From assembly GCA_019422005.1 (NCBI GenBank), contig JAHZEF010000057.1:1-13975 (forward strand): a stretch of 13,975 bases of DNA, in the 5' to 3' direction. Below, piece after piece: positions 1 through 5,968 of this stretch; the first letter of the stretch is position 1; every line of letters begins with the position of its first letter. This DNA is from Clostridiales bacterium (GTDB lineage: Bacteria; Bacillota; Clostridia; Oscillospirales; Oscillospiraceae). The notes under the pieces were generated by a model. The model did not search any database. It was given only the letters and a program-made list of their open reading frames with translations, and was not told where the DNA came from. A program made the translations under genes and the position numbers.

Positions 1-495
1 GTGGGCCTGACAGAGGTTCGGGATCAGAAAATGCGCCGGTTTTCCGGCGGTATGCTGCAGCGGGTGGGGATTGCCCAGGCCATGCTGAACAACCCCAAGC
101 TCCTGATTCTGGACGAGCCGACCGCAGGCCTGGATCCAAAGGAACGGGTGCGCTTCCGCAATCTGATTCACACGCTTTCCGCCGATCGCACCGTCATTCT
201 CTCCACGCACATCGTATCCGATATTGAAACCATTGCAGGCCAGATTGTGATGCTCCGGGATCACCGGCTTTACTGCTGTGAAAGCCCGGCGGACATCTGC
301 GCGTCTCTGCGCGGAAAGCTCTTTGAAATCCCACTCGGGATGCCGGTTCCGGGAGACGGTTTCCTGCTCAGCGAACGTCAGGCGGAATACGGCACGGTTC
401 AGCGCATCGCCTGTGAAACGCCGCCCGCCGGCGCCGTACCGGCAGAGCCGGGGCTGGAAGACGCGTTCCTGTGCATTTACCGGGAGGGGGCGTAG
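1..495 (+). CDS. ABC transporter ATP-binding protein, C-terminal part (5' end outside window)
   Basis: This is the ATPase subunit of an ABC-2-type transporter, which would power the two permeases encoded directly downstream. Only 164 residues are visible, and the GTG at base 1 is an internal valine. The Walker A part lies upstream of the window. Visible in order are the signature FSGGM (residues 14-18 of the visible part), Walker B LLILDEP (34-40), the D-loop AGLD (42-45) and the switch histidine in STH (H70). A C-terminal extension of about 80 residues follows, with no motif I recognise. The stop TAG at 493-495 lies two bases before the next start, so the genes are co-transcribed and probably translationally coupled. 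The family (ABC-2/CcmA-like exporters of drugs, peptides or antibiotics) is clear; the substrate cannot be read from the sequence. Confidence 0.93.
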   Translation: MGLTEVRDQKMRRFSGGMLQRVGIAQAMLNNPKLLILDEPTAGLDPKERVRFRNLIHTLSADRTVILSTHIVSDIETIAGQIVMLRDHRLYCCESPADICASLRGKLFEIPLGMPVPGDGFLLSERQAEYGTVQRIACETPPAGAVPAEPGLEDAFLCIYREGA

Positions 496-497
496 CC

Positions 498-1637
498 ATG
501 CGGCTGCTGCGCTGGGAAATGGGCAGGCTGTTCCGCCTGCCGGCGCTTTGGGTGTTTCTGGCGCTGTGCCTGGGCTTCAACGGTTTCCTGATGGCTGTTT
601 CCGGTGACGGAAGGGCGGCCTTCCGGTTTGCGTCGGAGACGGCCGCCGCGCTGGGACAGCAGGTGGACGAAGGCTTTCTCCGGGCGCTGGGGCAGCGGGC
701 GGACAGCCCGGAGCGGGATGCGCTGCTGGCTGCAGCCTCCGGGCTGGAGGATCCTTTGGAGACGTATGATACCGCTGCTCTGGCACAGCGCTACGGGATT
801 CTGCTGGAGCACTCCGTGGCGGAGCGCTGGATGGAGGGGAAATACCGCCGGCTGTCGGCGCAGGTGGAGCGCCTGGCGCGGGAGAATGCGGCGATGAATC
901 TGTATGCCGGGCCGGCGACGGACGAGAGCCATGATTTCCTGTTCGGCACGCTGCTGCATGCGGTTCAGGCGGAGGCCTGCCTGCTTGCCGTGCTGGCGGC
1001 CCTCTATCTTCCGGGGCGGGAGACGGCTGCGCGCACCGAAGGGCTGGTGTACAGCACCCGGACCGGACGGCGGCTCCGGAGCCGGAAGGCGCTGGCGGCG
1101 CTGCTGGCGGGCCTTCTGCTGGAGCTGCTGCTTCTGATCCCCACCCTGGGGGTATATTTCTGCCTGTGGGACTACGGCGGCGTGTGGAGCGCCAGCGTTT
1201 CCAGCCAGTTCCACAGCGTCCGGGAAGTGTTTGGGGTCAAACCGTTTTTGACCTGGACAAGCTTCTCTGTGGCCGGATATCTGGCGGCCACGCTGCTTCT
1301 GGGCCTGGCGCTGACGGCGGTATTCAGCCTGCTGGCCTCCTGCTGTGCTGCCCTGGTGCGGAATACCTATGCCGCGGCGCTGGCGGTGACGGCGCTTTGC
1401 GTGGCGATGCCGGCCGCGGCGCTGGCCTGTTCGGATCTGGATCTCTGGCCGCTTTATTATGCGGCCACGCTGCAGCCTGTGCTGCTTTGGCTGCGGCAGG
1501 GCGGATGGTTTACGGATCTGGGAATCAATGCGGTTCTGCCCTGGCATGAGACGGTCGGGACTGCGTTCAATCTGCTGCTGTGGGGCGGCGCGCTGCTGCT
1601 GGCCCTGCGGCATGGAGCCGGAAAGGATTTGATTTGA
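498..1637 (+). CDS. ABC-2-type transporter permease, subunit 1
   Basis: Integral membrane protein of 379 residues and presumed partner of the upstream ATPase. I see about six hydrophobic segments at roughly residues 16-34, 148-171, 198-224, 256-283, 290-311 and 352-371. Between the first and second lies a hydrophilic domain of about 110 residues that is probably extracytoplasmic. After the second helix comes a charged segment, EGLVYSTRTGRRLRSRKALA (181-200), resembling the coupling region of ABC-2 permeases, where a Glu-Gly and a Ser/Thr-x-Arg cluster precede the next helix. I chose ATG 498 because the purine-rich GGGAGGGGG at 482-490 lies seven bases upstream; the longer reading from 471 overlaps the ATPase gene and has no comparable site. 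The stop overlaps the next start (TGATG). The substrate is unknown. Confidence 0.88.
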   Translation: MRLLRWEMGRLFRLPALWVFLALCLGFNGFLMAVSGDGRAAFRFASETAAALGQQVDEGFLRALGQRADSPERDALLAAASGLEDPLETYDTAALAQRYGILLEHSVAERWMEGKYRRLSAQVERLARENAAMNLYAGPATDESHDFLFGTLLHAVQAEACLLAVLAALYLPGRETAARTEGLVYSTRTGRRLRSRKALAALLAGLLLELLLLIPTLGVYFCLWDYGGVWSASVSSQFHSVREVFGVKPFLTWTSFSVAGYLAATLLLGLALTAVFSLLASCCAALVRNTYAAALAVTALCVAMPAAALACSDLDLWPLYYAATLQPVLLWLRQGGWFTDLGINAVLPWHETVGTAFNLLLWGGALLLALRHGAGKDLI

Positions 1638-2857
1638 TGCGACTGCTGCTGCAGGAGCTCCGGAAGATCTGGCAGCCGGGAATCCTGGCGGTGCTGGTTC
1701 TGCTGGGAGCGCTCTATTACCACACATTTCTCAGCTTCGAAATCCAGTATTTCCCCAATGGCATTTATGATGCGGCCCAGCTGGAGCTGGCGGCGGAATG
1801 GGTTGCCCGGTACGGCCCAACCATAGAACCGGCGGAACTTGCCGGGCTGAAGCTGCAGCGGGAAGAAGCGGCGGAGGCGTTCCGGAAGGCGGTGGCGGCC
1901 AGGCCGGAGTGCGCCGGCGCGGGAATCACGGATTATGAAAGCTATCTGGCATACCGGGATGAGACATATCAGGCGGCGGAGCGAAGCGGCGGCCAGGTGG
2001 ATATGGAACGGGAACGGCTGATTCAGCAGACGGCCGGTTCCACCAACTATGCCCTGCTGCAGGAGCTCGACACGTTTCTCCGGATGTATGCCCAGCAGGA
2101 GGCGGGGATCCCGGCGCATCTGGGCTACAGAGGCGAGGACGATCCCCCGGAGCTGCGCCGGCTCTCCCTGGCCCGGGCGGACAGCGTGGCGGCGGGCGGG
2201 TGGCGTCACGGCTTTCTTCCCATCGGCGTTCTGGACGCCACCGGAAATTATTGCCGCGGACTGGCGGTGTGGATGCTGCTGAGCACCGTGCTGCTGCTGT
2301 CTCCTGTACTGGTGCGGGACCGGCTCAGCCGGATGCGCAGCCTGCAGTGGGCCTCCCGGCAGGGACGGCGGATCCTGACGGTCCAGATGGCTGCGGCGCT
2401 GCTGTCGGGCTGCTTCCTTCTGGCGCTCAACCTGGCGGTGTTCGGAGGGATCTTCCTGGGCTGCAACGGCGTACTGGCCTTCAAAGACTGCGGATTATTT
2501 TCCGTCTGGGCGCTGCGGATCCCCTGGTTTGACTGGACGTATGGGCAGTATCTTCTGGCCCTGGGCGGCGTGCTGTCGGCACTGTCGCTGGCGGCAGCCG
2601 GGCTGACCTGCTTCCTTTCCCGGTTCAGCGCCCACTATGTGGCCATGCTGCTCAAAGCGCTTCCGCTGTTCGCAGCGCTGACCGGCTGTTCCCGCCTGCT
2701 GCTGACGGAACCCTTTTTCCTTGGCAACCCTCTGGGCCGGCTGCTGGTTCTGCCGGGCGCCGAAGGGTTGGCGGCTGCAGCTCTGACGGCTGCCGTGCTG
2801 CTGCTCTGCCTGTTCGACTGCCGGATGCAGCGGCGGCGGGAACTGCTGCAGCCGTAA
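1637..2857 (+). CDS. ABC-2-type transporter permease, subunit 2
   Basis: Second membrane subunit, 406 residues, with the same plan as its neighbour. There is one N-terminal helix (about 14-31), a long hydrophilic domain (about 32-205) rich in Glu, Ala and Arg with some coiled-coil character, then five hydrophobic segments at about 207-226, 249-275, 305-327, 331-349 and 376-395. A basic stretch (RDRLSRMRSLQWASRQGRR, 227-245) sits where ABC-2 permeases carry the motif that contacts the ATPase. The start ATG 1637 shares its A with the stop of subunit 1, and GGAAAGGA at 1620-1627 serves as ribosome binding site. The two permeases probably form a heterodimer. The gene ends the operon: a new promoter follows within 20 bases and I see no clear terminator. 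The substrate is unknown. Confidence 0.87.
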   Translation: MRLLLQELRKIWQPGILAVLVLLGALYYHTFLSFEIQYFPNGIYDAAQLELAAEWVARYGPTIEPAELAGLKLQREEAAEAFRKAVAARPECAGAGITDYESYLAYRDETYQAAERSGGQVDMERERLIQQTAGSTNYALLQELDTFLRMYAQQEAGIPAHLGYRGEDDPPELRRLSLARADSVAAGGWRHGFLPIGVLDATGNYCRGLAVWMLLSTVLLLSPVLVRDRLSRMRSLQWASRQGRRILTVQMAAALLSGCFLLALNLAVFGGIFLGCNGVLAFKDCGLFSVWALRIPWFDWTYGQYLLALGGVLSALSLAAAGLTCFLSRFSAHYVAMLLKALPLFAALTGCSRLLLTEPFFLGNPLGRLLVLPGAEGLAAAALTAAVLLLCLFDCRMQRRRELLQP

Positions 2858-2872
2858 ATTTGCTGCACGGCA

Positions 2873-2901
2873 TTGTCAAACGCCATGCAATTTGCTATAC
2901 T
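2873..2901 (+). promoter_or_regulatory. Promoter of the dihydrouridine synthase gene (sigma-70/SigA type)
   Basis: The -35 is TTGTCA (2873-2878) and the -10 is TATACT (2896-2901), with a 17-base spacer. The -10 is preceded by TGC, giving an extended -10. Transcription should start near 2908, about 29 bases before the ATG. The promoter begins 15 bases after the permease stop codon. Confidence 0.8.
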
Positions 2902-2936
2902 ACGGGAAATTGATGCAGAGACGGGAAGAAATTGTT

Positions 2937-3893
2937 ATGCGCTTTGATCTCGCGCCCATGGAAGGCGCTACCGACGCGATTTATCGGGCTGTGCACCGCC
3001 GGCTGTTCGGCGGCGTGGATCTGTACTGGATGCCGTTCTGGTCTCCCACTCAGGATCACGTTCTGACCCGGCGGGTGCTGCGGGAGGTTCTGCCGGAACA
3101 CAATGAAGGGGTTCCGGTTCTGCCGCAGCTTCTGACAAAATCGGCTGAAGATTTCCTTTGGGCGGCCGGGGAACTGGCGGCGATGGGATACGGGGAAGTC
3201 AACCTGAATCTGGGCTGTCCCTCCGGAACAGTGACGGCCAAGGGAAAAGGCGCGGGGTTTCTGGCCGACCTTCCGCGGCTGGAGCGGTTTCTCGACCGCA
3301 TTTTTACTGAAGCGCCGCTGCGGATTTCCATCAAGACCCGTTTGGGAACGGAGGATCCCGAGGAATTCGGCCCGCTGCTGGAGCTGTATGGCCGGTATCC
3401 GCTGGCGCGGCTGGCCGTGCATGCCAGAGTGCTGCGGGATCAGTACCGGCTTCCGGCCAGGCCGGAGGCGTTCCGGCTGGCGCTGGAGCGCTCCGGATGT
3501 CCCGTCTGCTGCAACGGGGATCTGAAAACGCTGGAGGACTGCCGCAGCCTTGCAGAGCGGTACCCCGCGGCCTGTTCCGTGATGGTGGGGCGGGGCATCC
3601 TGGCCGATCCGGCGCTGGCCCGGCGGTTTGCCGGCGGCCGGCCGGCGGAGCGGCGGGAGCTGCTGTCCTTCCATCGGATGCTGTTCGACGGATACCGGCT
3701 GGCCTTCGGAAGCGGCCGCAACGCGATGCTGCGGATGAAAGAGCACTGGAGATATCTGATCCGGCTGCTTGAAGACGGAGCGGGGTTTGCGAAGAAGCTC
3801 CGGAAAGCGGCCGACCCCGGGCACTTTGACGCGCTGGCGGAGGCGGCGCTGGCGGAACTGCCGCTGCGTCAGGGCGCGGCGCCGGACTGGTAG
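2937..3893 (+). CDS. dus: tRNA-dihydrouridine synthase family protein
   Basis: FMN- and NADPH-dependent enzyme that reduces selected uridines in tRNA to dihydrouridine; cytoplasmic. At 318 residues it has the usual family length. The motifs run in order: N-terminal LAPMEGATD (5-13) of the TIM-barrel flavin site; NLNLGCPSGTVTAKGKGAGF (89-108) with the catalytic cysteine C94; SIKTRLG (131-137) with a flavin-contacting lysine; VHAR (161-164); CNGDLKTLED (192-201); and MVGRGILADP (216-225), which binds phosphate. The C-terminal helical region includes RMKEHWRYLIRLLE (266-279). ATG 2937 is chosen because MRFDLAPMEG matches how the family begins, with GGGAAG at 2923-2928 as a modest ribosome binding site. 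ATG 2913 is a weaker alternative, and TTG 2892 falls before the likely transcript start. The tRNA position modified cannot be assigned. Confidence 0.9.
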   Translation: MRFDLAPMEGATDAIYRAVHRRLFGGVDLYWMPFWSPTQDHVLTRRVLREVLPEHNEGVPVLPQLLTKSAEDFLWAAGELAAMGYGEVNLNLGCPSGTVTAKGKGAGFLADLPRLERFLDRIFTEAPLRISIKTRLGTEDPEEFGPLLELYGRYPLARLAVHARVLRDQYRLPARPEAFRLALERSGCPVCCNGDLKTLEDCRSLAERYPAACSVMVGRGILADPALARRFAGGRPAERRELLSFHRMLFDGYRLAFGSGRNAMLRMKEHWRYLIRLLEDGAGFAKKLRKAADPGHFDALAEAALAELPLRQGAAPDW

Positions 3894-3896
3894 CGC

Positions 3897-3925
3897 TTGA
3901 CGCCGCCGGCGCAGGGTGTTATACT
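3897..3925 (+). promoter_or_regulatory. Promoter of the ABC-F leader and gene
   Basis: The -35 is TTGACG (3897-3902) and the -10 is TATACT (3920-3925), with a 17-base spacer. TGT before the -10 makes it an extended -10. The -35 begins only four bases after the dus stop codon. The predicted transcript start near 3932 leaves an untranslated leader of about 230 bases before the ABC-F start. Confidence 0.85.
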
Positions 3926-3957
3926 GAATGAAACCAGTTCAGATTTGAGGTGAAAGA

Positions 3958-3978
3958 ATGCGCAGTTCTGCCTGCTGA
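3958..3978 (+). CDS. Putative six-residue leader peptide (MRSSAC) of the ABC-F attenuator
   Basis: A tiny reading frame encodes Met-Arg-Ser-Ser-Ala-Cys and a TGA stop. It starts about 26 bases after the predicted transcript start and has a good ribosome binding site, GAGG at 3947-3950, seven bases before the ATG. Its first stop precedes a structured leader and an intrinsic terminator. Short leader peptides of this kind precede several antibiotic-resistance ABC-F genes and rRNA methylase genes. There a drug-stalled ribosome on the leader changes RNA folding and lets transcription or translation of the resistance gene proceed. Translation of this particular peptide is inferred, not shown. No similarity search is possible with six residues. 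Confidence 0.65.
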   Translation: MRSSAC

Positions 3979-4108
3979 TTGCACGCATCCAAACGAAGTC
4001 GGCGGATCGATGGTTCGCCTGGTTTGGTGCGCCTTTTGCAGGAAGGCCGCGCTCTTTTGCCCGATTTTGCCTCCTATGCCGCCCTTGGGACGGCATGCTG
4101 TGCATGCG
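3979..4108 (+). promoter_or_regulatory. Structured leader RNA between leader peptide and terminator
   Basis: The leader RNA can fold into several helices. GCATCCAAAC (3985-3994, starting 6 bases after the leader stop) pairs with GTTTGGTGC (4022-4030) with one bulged T. It encloses a second helix, GGCGGAT (4001-4007) with GTTCGCC (4013-4019), containing two wobbles. ATGCCG (4076-4081) pairs with CGGCAT (4091-4096), and this competes with a GCATGC/GCATGC hairpin at 4093-4107. TTGCAGGAAG (4036-4045) is complementary to CTTCCTGCAG (4124-4133), the 3' arm of the terminator, so it is a candidate antiterminator. A CCTCC at 4070-4074 could mask the ABC-F ribosome binding site GGAGG (4151-4155). All pairings were found by eye; no energies were computed. 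Confidence 0.6.
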
Positions 4109-4143
4109 GAGCTGCGGGAAGGACTTCCTGCAGCTCGTTTTGT
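4109..4143 (+). terminator. Intrinsic terminator of the ABC-F attenuator
   Basis: GAGCTGCGGGAAG (4109-4121) pairs with CTTCCTGCAGCTC (4124-4136), with one G-U wobble. In practice this gives a 12-bp stem with a four-base loop, followed by GTTTTGT. The hairpin ends 14 bases before the ABC-F ribosome binding site, so it would stop transcription before the resistance gene unless overridden. The T tract is short (four T's), which suggests a leaky terminator. Confidence 0.75.
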
Positions 4144-4164
4144 ATGGATTGGAGGTTGTGCCAA

Positions 4165-5649
4165 ATGTCACTGATTATGGTGCAGGATCTGAGCTTCACC
4201 TATGAAGGAAGCTGTGAGCCTGTATTTTCCCACATTTCCTTCCGGATGGATACCGGCTGGAAGGTGGGCCTGATCGGCCGGAACGGCCGGGGCAAGACTA
4301 CGTTTTTAAAGCTGCTGCAGGGGCTGGGCCCGTACAGCGGCGTTATCTCCGCGCCGGGCGTGGAATTTGCGTATTTTCCGTACCGGACGGAGTGCGGCGG
4401 CAGCGCGCTGGAAACGGTTCTGGCGCAGTGCCCGGGCCGGCAGGAATGGGAGGCCCTGCGGGAACTGTCTCTGCTGGAGATCGGGGAAGAGACGGCCCGC
4501 CGGCCGTTTTCCACCCTGTCTGCAGGGGAGCAGACCAAGGCGCTGCTGGCGGCCATGTTCCTGCGGGAGGACCGGTATCTGCTGATTGACGAGCCCACCA
4601 ATCATCTGGATCTGCCGGCCCGGCAGGCGGTGGGGGAGTATCTGCGGCGCAAGCGGGGCTTTCTGCTGGTCTCCCATGACCGGGCTCTGCTGGATCGGTG
4701 TGTGGATCATATTGTATCCATCAACCGCTCTGCTGTGGAGGTTCAGGCCGGAACCTTTTCTTCCTGGCAGCGCAATGCGCTGCTGCGCGAGCAGTTCGAA
4801 CGGGGAGAGCAGGAGCGCCTCCGGAAAGAGATTGGGCGCCTGTCGGAGGCGGCGGAGCGCACGTCCCGCTGGGCGGACGCCGTGGAACGTACCAAGTACG
4901 GCACGCGAAACGCAGGGCTGCGGGTGGATCGCGGCTATCTCGGCCACAAATCAGCCAAAATGATGGCGCGCTCCAAAGCGATTGCCTCCCGCCGCCGGGA
5001 AGCGCTGGAGGAAGCTGCGAAGCTGCTGAAGGATACGGAGGAACAGGAAGCGCTGAAGCTGTCGCCGCTGCGGTTCCCTGCCGATCGCCTGATGGAATTT
5101 CGGGACGTATCCGTTTTCTGCGGCGGACGCGCTGTGGTACAGGAGTTCTGTATGACGGTACGGCAGGGGGAACGGATTGCGCTCACCGGACGAAATGGCT
5201 GCGGAAAGTCCAGCCTGCTGAAACTGGCCGCCGGGCAGGATATTGCCCACAGCGGGACGCTGATCAGGAGCGGCCGGCTGCTTGTGTCCTATGTGCCGCA
5301 GCACACGGAAGATCTGGCCGGAACCTTGGACGGGTATTTGCAGGCCTGCGGGGTGGACGGGGATCTGTGCCGGGCTGTTTTGCGCAAACTGGGGATTCCC
5401 CGGGCGCAGTTTGAAAAAAACCTGGAGCAGTACAGCGAGGGACAGAAAAAGAAGGTGCTGATTGCCAGAAGCCTGTGCCAGCGGGCGCACCTTTACCTCT
5501 GGGACGAACCGATGAACTACTTCGATGTAATCTCCCGCATGCAGATGGAAGCGCTGCTCCTGGAATACCGCCCGACGATGCTGTTTGCAGAGCATGACCG
5601 GACGTTCTGCGAAACGGTCGCGACGCGGATTGCGGCGCTGCAGGGCTGA
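4165..5649 (+). CDS. ABC-F ribosomal protection protein, Lsa/CplR type
   Basis: Cytoplasmic 494-residue protein with two ATPase domains and no membrane part. Lsa/Vga/CplR-type ABC-F proteins bind the ribosomal E site and dislodge pleuromutilin, lincosamide and streptogramin A drugs from the peptidyl transferase centre. Domain 1 has Walker A GRNGRGKT (38-45), signature LSAGEQ (118-123), Walker B YLLIDEP (138-144) and H172 region VSHD. A charged helical linker (about 195-300) is the antibiotic-resistance region that reaches towards the drug site. Domain 2 has Walker A GRNGCGKS (342-349), signature YSEGQ (423-427), Walker B LYLWDEP (443-449) and AEHD (475-478). The C-terminal signature with WDEPMNYFDVISRMQ is very close to Lsa-type proteins. 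ATG 4165 has GGAGG nine bases upstream; the longer frame from 3979 runs through the terminator and is artificial. Drug specificity is inferred from family. Confidence 0.9.
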   Translation: MSLIMVQDLSFTYEGSCEPVFSHISFRMDTGWKVGLIGRNGRGKTTFLKLLQGLGPYSGVISAPGVEFAYFPYRTECGGSALETVLAQCPGRQEWEALRELSLLEIGEETARRPFSTLSAGEQTKALLAAMFLREDRYLLIDEPTNHLDLPARQAVGEYLRRKRGFLLVSHDRALLDRCVDHIVSINRSAVEVQAGTFSSWQRNALLREQFERGEQERLRKEIGRLSEAAERTSRWADAVERTKYGTRNAGLRVDRGYLGHKSAKMMARSKAIASRRREALEEAAKLLKDTEEQEALKLSPLRFPADRLMEFRDVSVFCGGRAVVQEFCMTVRQGERIALTGRNGCGKSSLLKLAAGQDIAHSGTLIRSGRLLVSYVPQHTEDLAGTLDGYLQACGVDGDLCRAVLRKLGIPRAQFEKNLEQYSEGQKKKVLIARSLCQRAHLYLWDEPMNYFDVISRMQMEALLLEYRPTMLFAEHDRTFCETVATRIAALQG

Positions 5650-5790
5650 GAGGGGATACCGCCGGGGCATTCAGATTCCTAAAAATTTGTCAGGGAGGCT
5701 TTCAAAGTGTAAAAGTCAAATTGCACAAGGGAAAAGCGGGAAAAATCCTTTTTTTCTACGGTGGATTGTGAGGGTTTTAAAAGCCGCTTC
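5650..5790 (+). other. AT-rich intergenic stretch, no gene recognised
   Basis: Between the ABC-F stop and the purine promoter lie about 140 bases that are clearly richer in A and T than the surroundings. I see no RNA gene, no reading frame with a plausible start, and no convincing GC-rich terminator for the ABC-F transcript. The weak element GAAAAATCCTTTTTTTC near 5741-5758 is too AT-rich to call a terminator. The whole gene-free interval is 5650-5968; its second half holds the promoter, riboswitch and terminator listed separately. Confidence 0.6.
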
Positions 5791-5819
5791 TTGACAGTTC
5801 CTGACAAACATTGTATGAT
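5791..5819 (+). promoter_or_regulatory. Promoter of the purine operon
   Basis: The -35 is a perfect TTGACA (5791-5796) and the -10 is TATGAT (5814-5819), with a 17-base spacer. Transcription should start near 5826, just before the first helix of the riboswitch. I do not see a PurR-type operator, so control seems to rest mainly on the riboswitch. Confidence 0.88.
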
Positions 5820-5828
5820 TCCGGTAGA

Positions 5829-5906
5829 GGCTTTTGTGACTGACGGATGATTGTGGAGTACCACAGGGGAGCAGAAGCCGGGACGAAAATGCCGACCGTC
5901 TGGGCA
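5829..5906 (+). promoter_or_regulatory. ZTP (pfl) riboswitch aptamer upstream of purE
   Basis: The conserved pfl pattern is present. P1 is GGCTTTTG (5829-5836) with CAGAAGCC (5872-5879), eight pairs with one wobble. The joining strand TGACTGACGG (5837-5846) matches the family's TGACTGGCG-type segment. P2 is TGTGG (5852-5856) with CCACA (5861-5865), followed by the conserved GGGGAG (5866-5871). The 3' element CCGACCGTCTGGGCA (5892-5906) matches the family's CCGCCTGGGCA. A pseudoknot forms between GACGG (5842-5846) and CCGTC (5896-5900). The P3 helix is short and less certain. The family binds ZMP/ZTP, the AICAR nucleotides that accumulate when 10-formyl-tetrahydrofolate runs low, and turns on purine and folate genes. 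Ligand binding should block the terminator that uses the same GGGCA. Confidence 0.93.
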
Positions 5907-5938
5907 GTCCTGCCATGGGGCAGGACTGTCCGTTTTTT
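5902..5938 (+). terminator. Intrinsic terminator forming the ZTP riboswitch expression platform
   Basis: GGGCAGTCCTGCC (5902-5914) pairs with GGCAGGACTGTCC (5919-5931) across an ATGG loop, 13 pairs with one G-U wobble, followed by G and six T's. The 5' arm shares GGGCA (5902-5906) with the riboswitch's conserved 3' element. The ligand-bound pseudoknot and the terminator are therefore mutually exclusive. It ends 30 bases before the purE start. Confidence 0.93.
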
Positions 5939-5968
5939 CTTTGTTGGCATGGAACAGGAGGAGTCACC

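Noticed and set aside
477..1727. Long open frame on the minus strand opposite the first permease
   Set aside because: It is opposite a well-supported membrane protein gene, its product is low-complexity (Gln, Arg, Pro-rich), and it has no credible start site. High GC content creates such frames.
2892..2936. Upstream TTG or ATG 2913 start for the dihydrouridine synthase
   Set aside because: TTG 2892 overlaps the promoter -10 region and precedes the likely transcript start. The family begins at MRFDLAPMEG, matching ATG 2937.
3979..4164. N-terminal extension of the ABC-F protein in the same frame
   Set aside because: The added residues match no ABC-F protein, the frame passes through the terminator hairpin, and ATG 4165 has its own GGAGG site and gives the expected family start.
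3950..4174. Frame of 74 codons (or 54 from ATG 4010) overlapping the leader and the ABC-F start
   Set aside because: The GTG at 3950 lies inside the ribosome binding site of the six-codon leader, and ATG 4010 has no good site. The product is Cys/Pro-rich and resembles nothing I know, though a second leader peptide from 4010 cannot be fully excluded.
5693..5712. GGGAGG followed eight bases later by GTG-TAA, a start-stop pair
   Set aside because: A single-codon frame upstream of the purine promoter has no clear role; probably chance.
5741..5758. A-tract/T-tract element as a terminator for the ABC-F gene
   Set aside because: The stem would be almost all A-T with a three-base loop, too weak to call.
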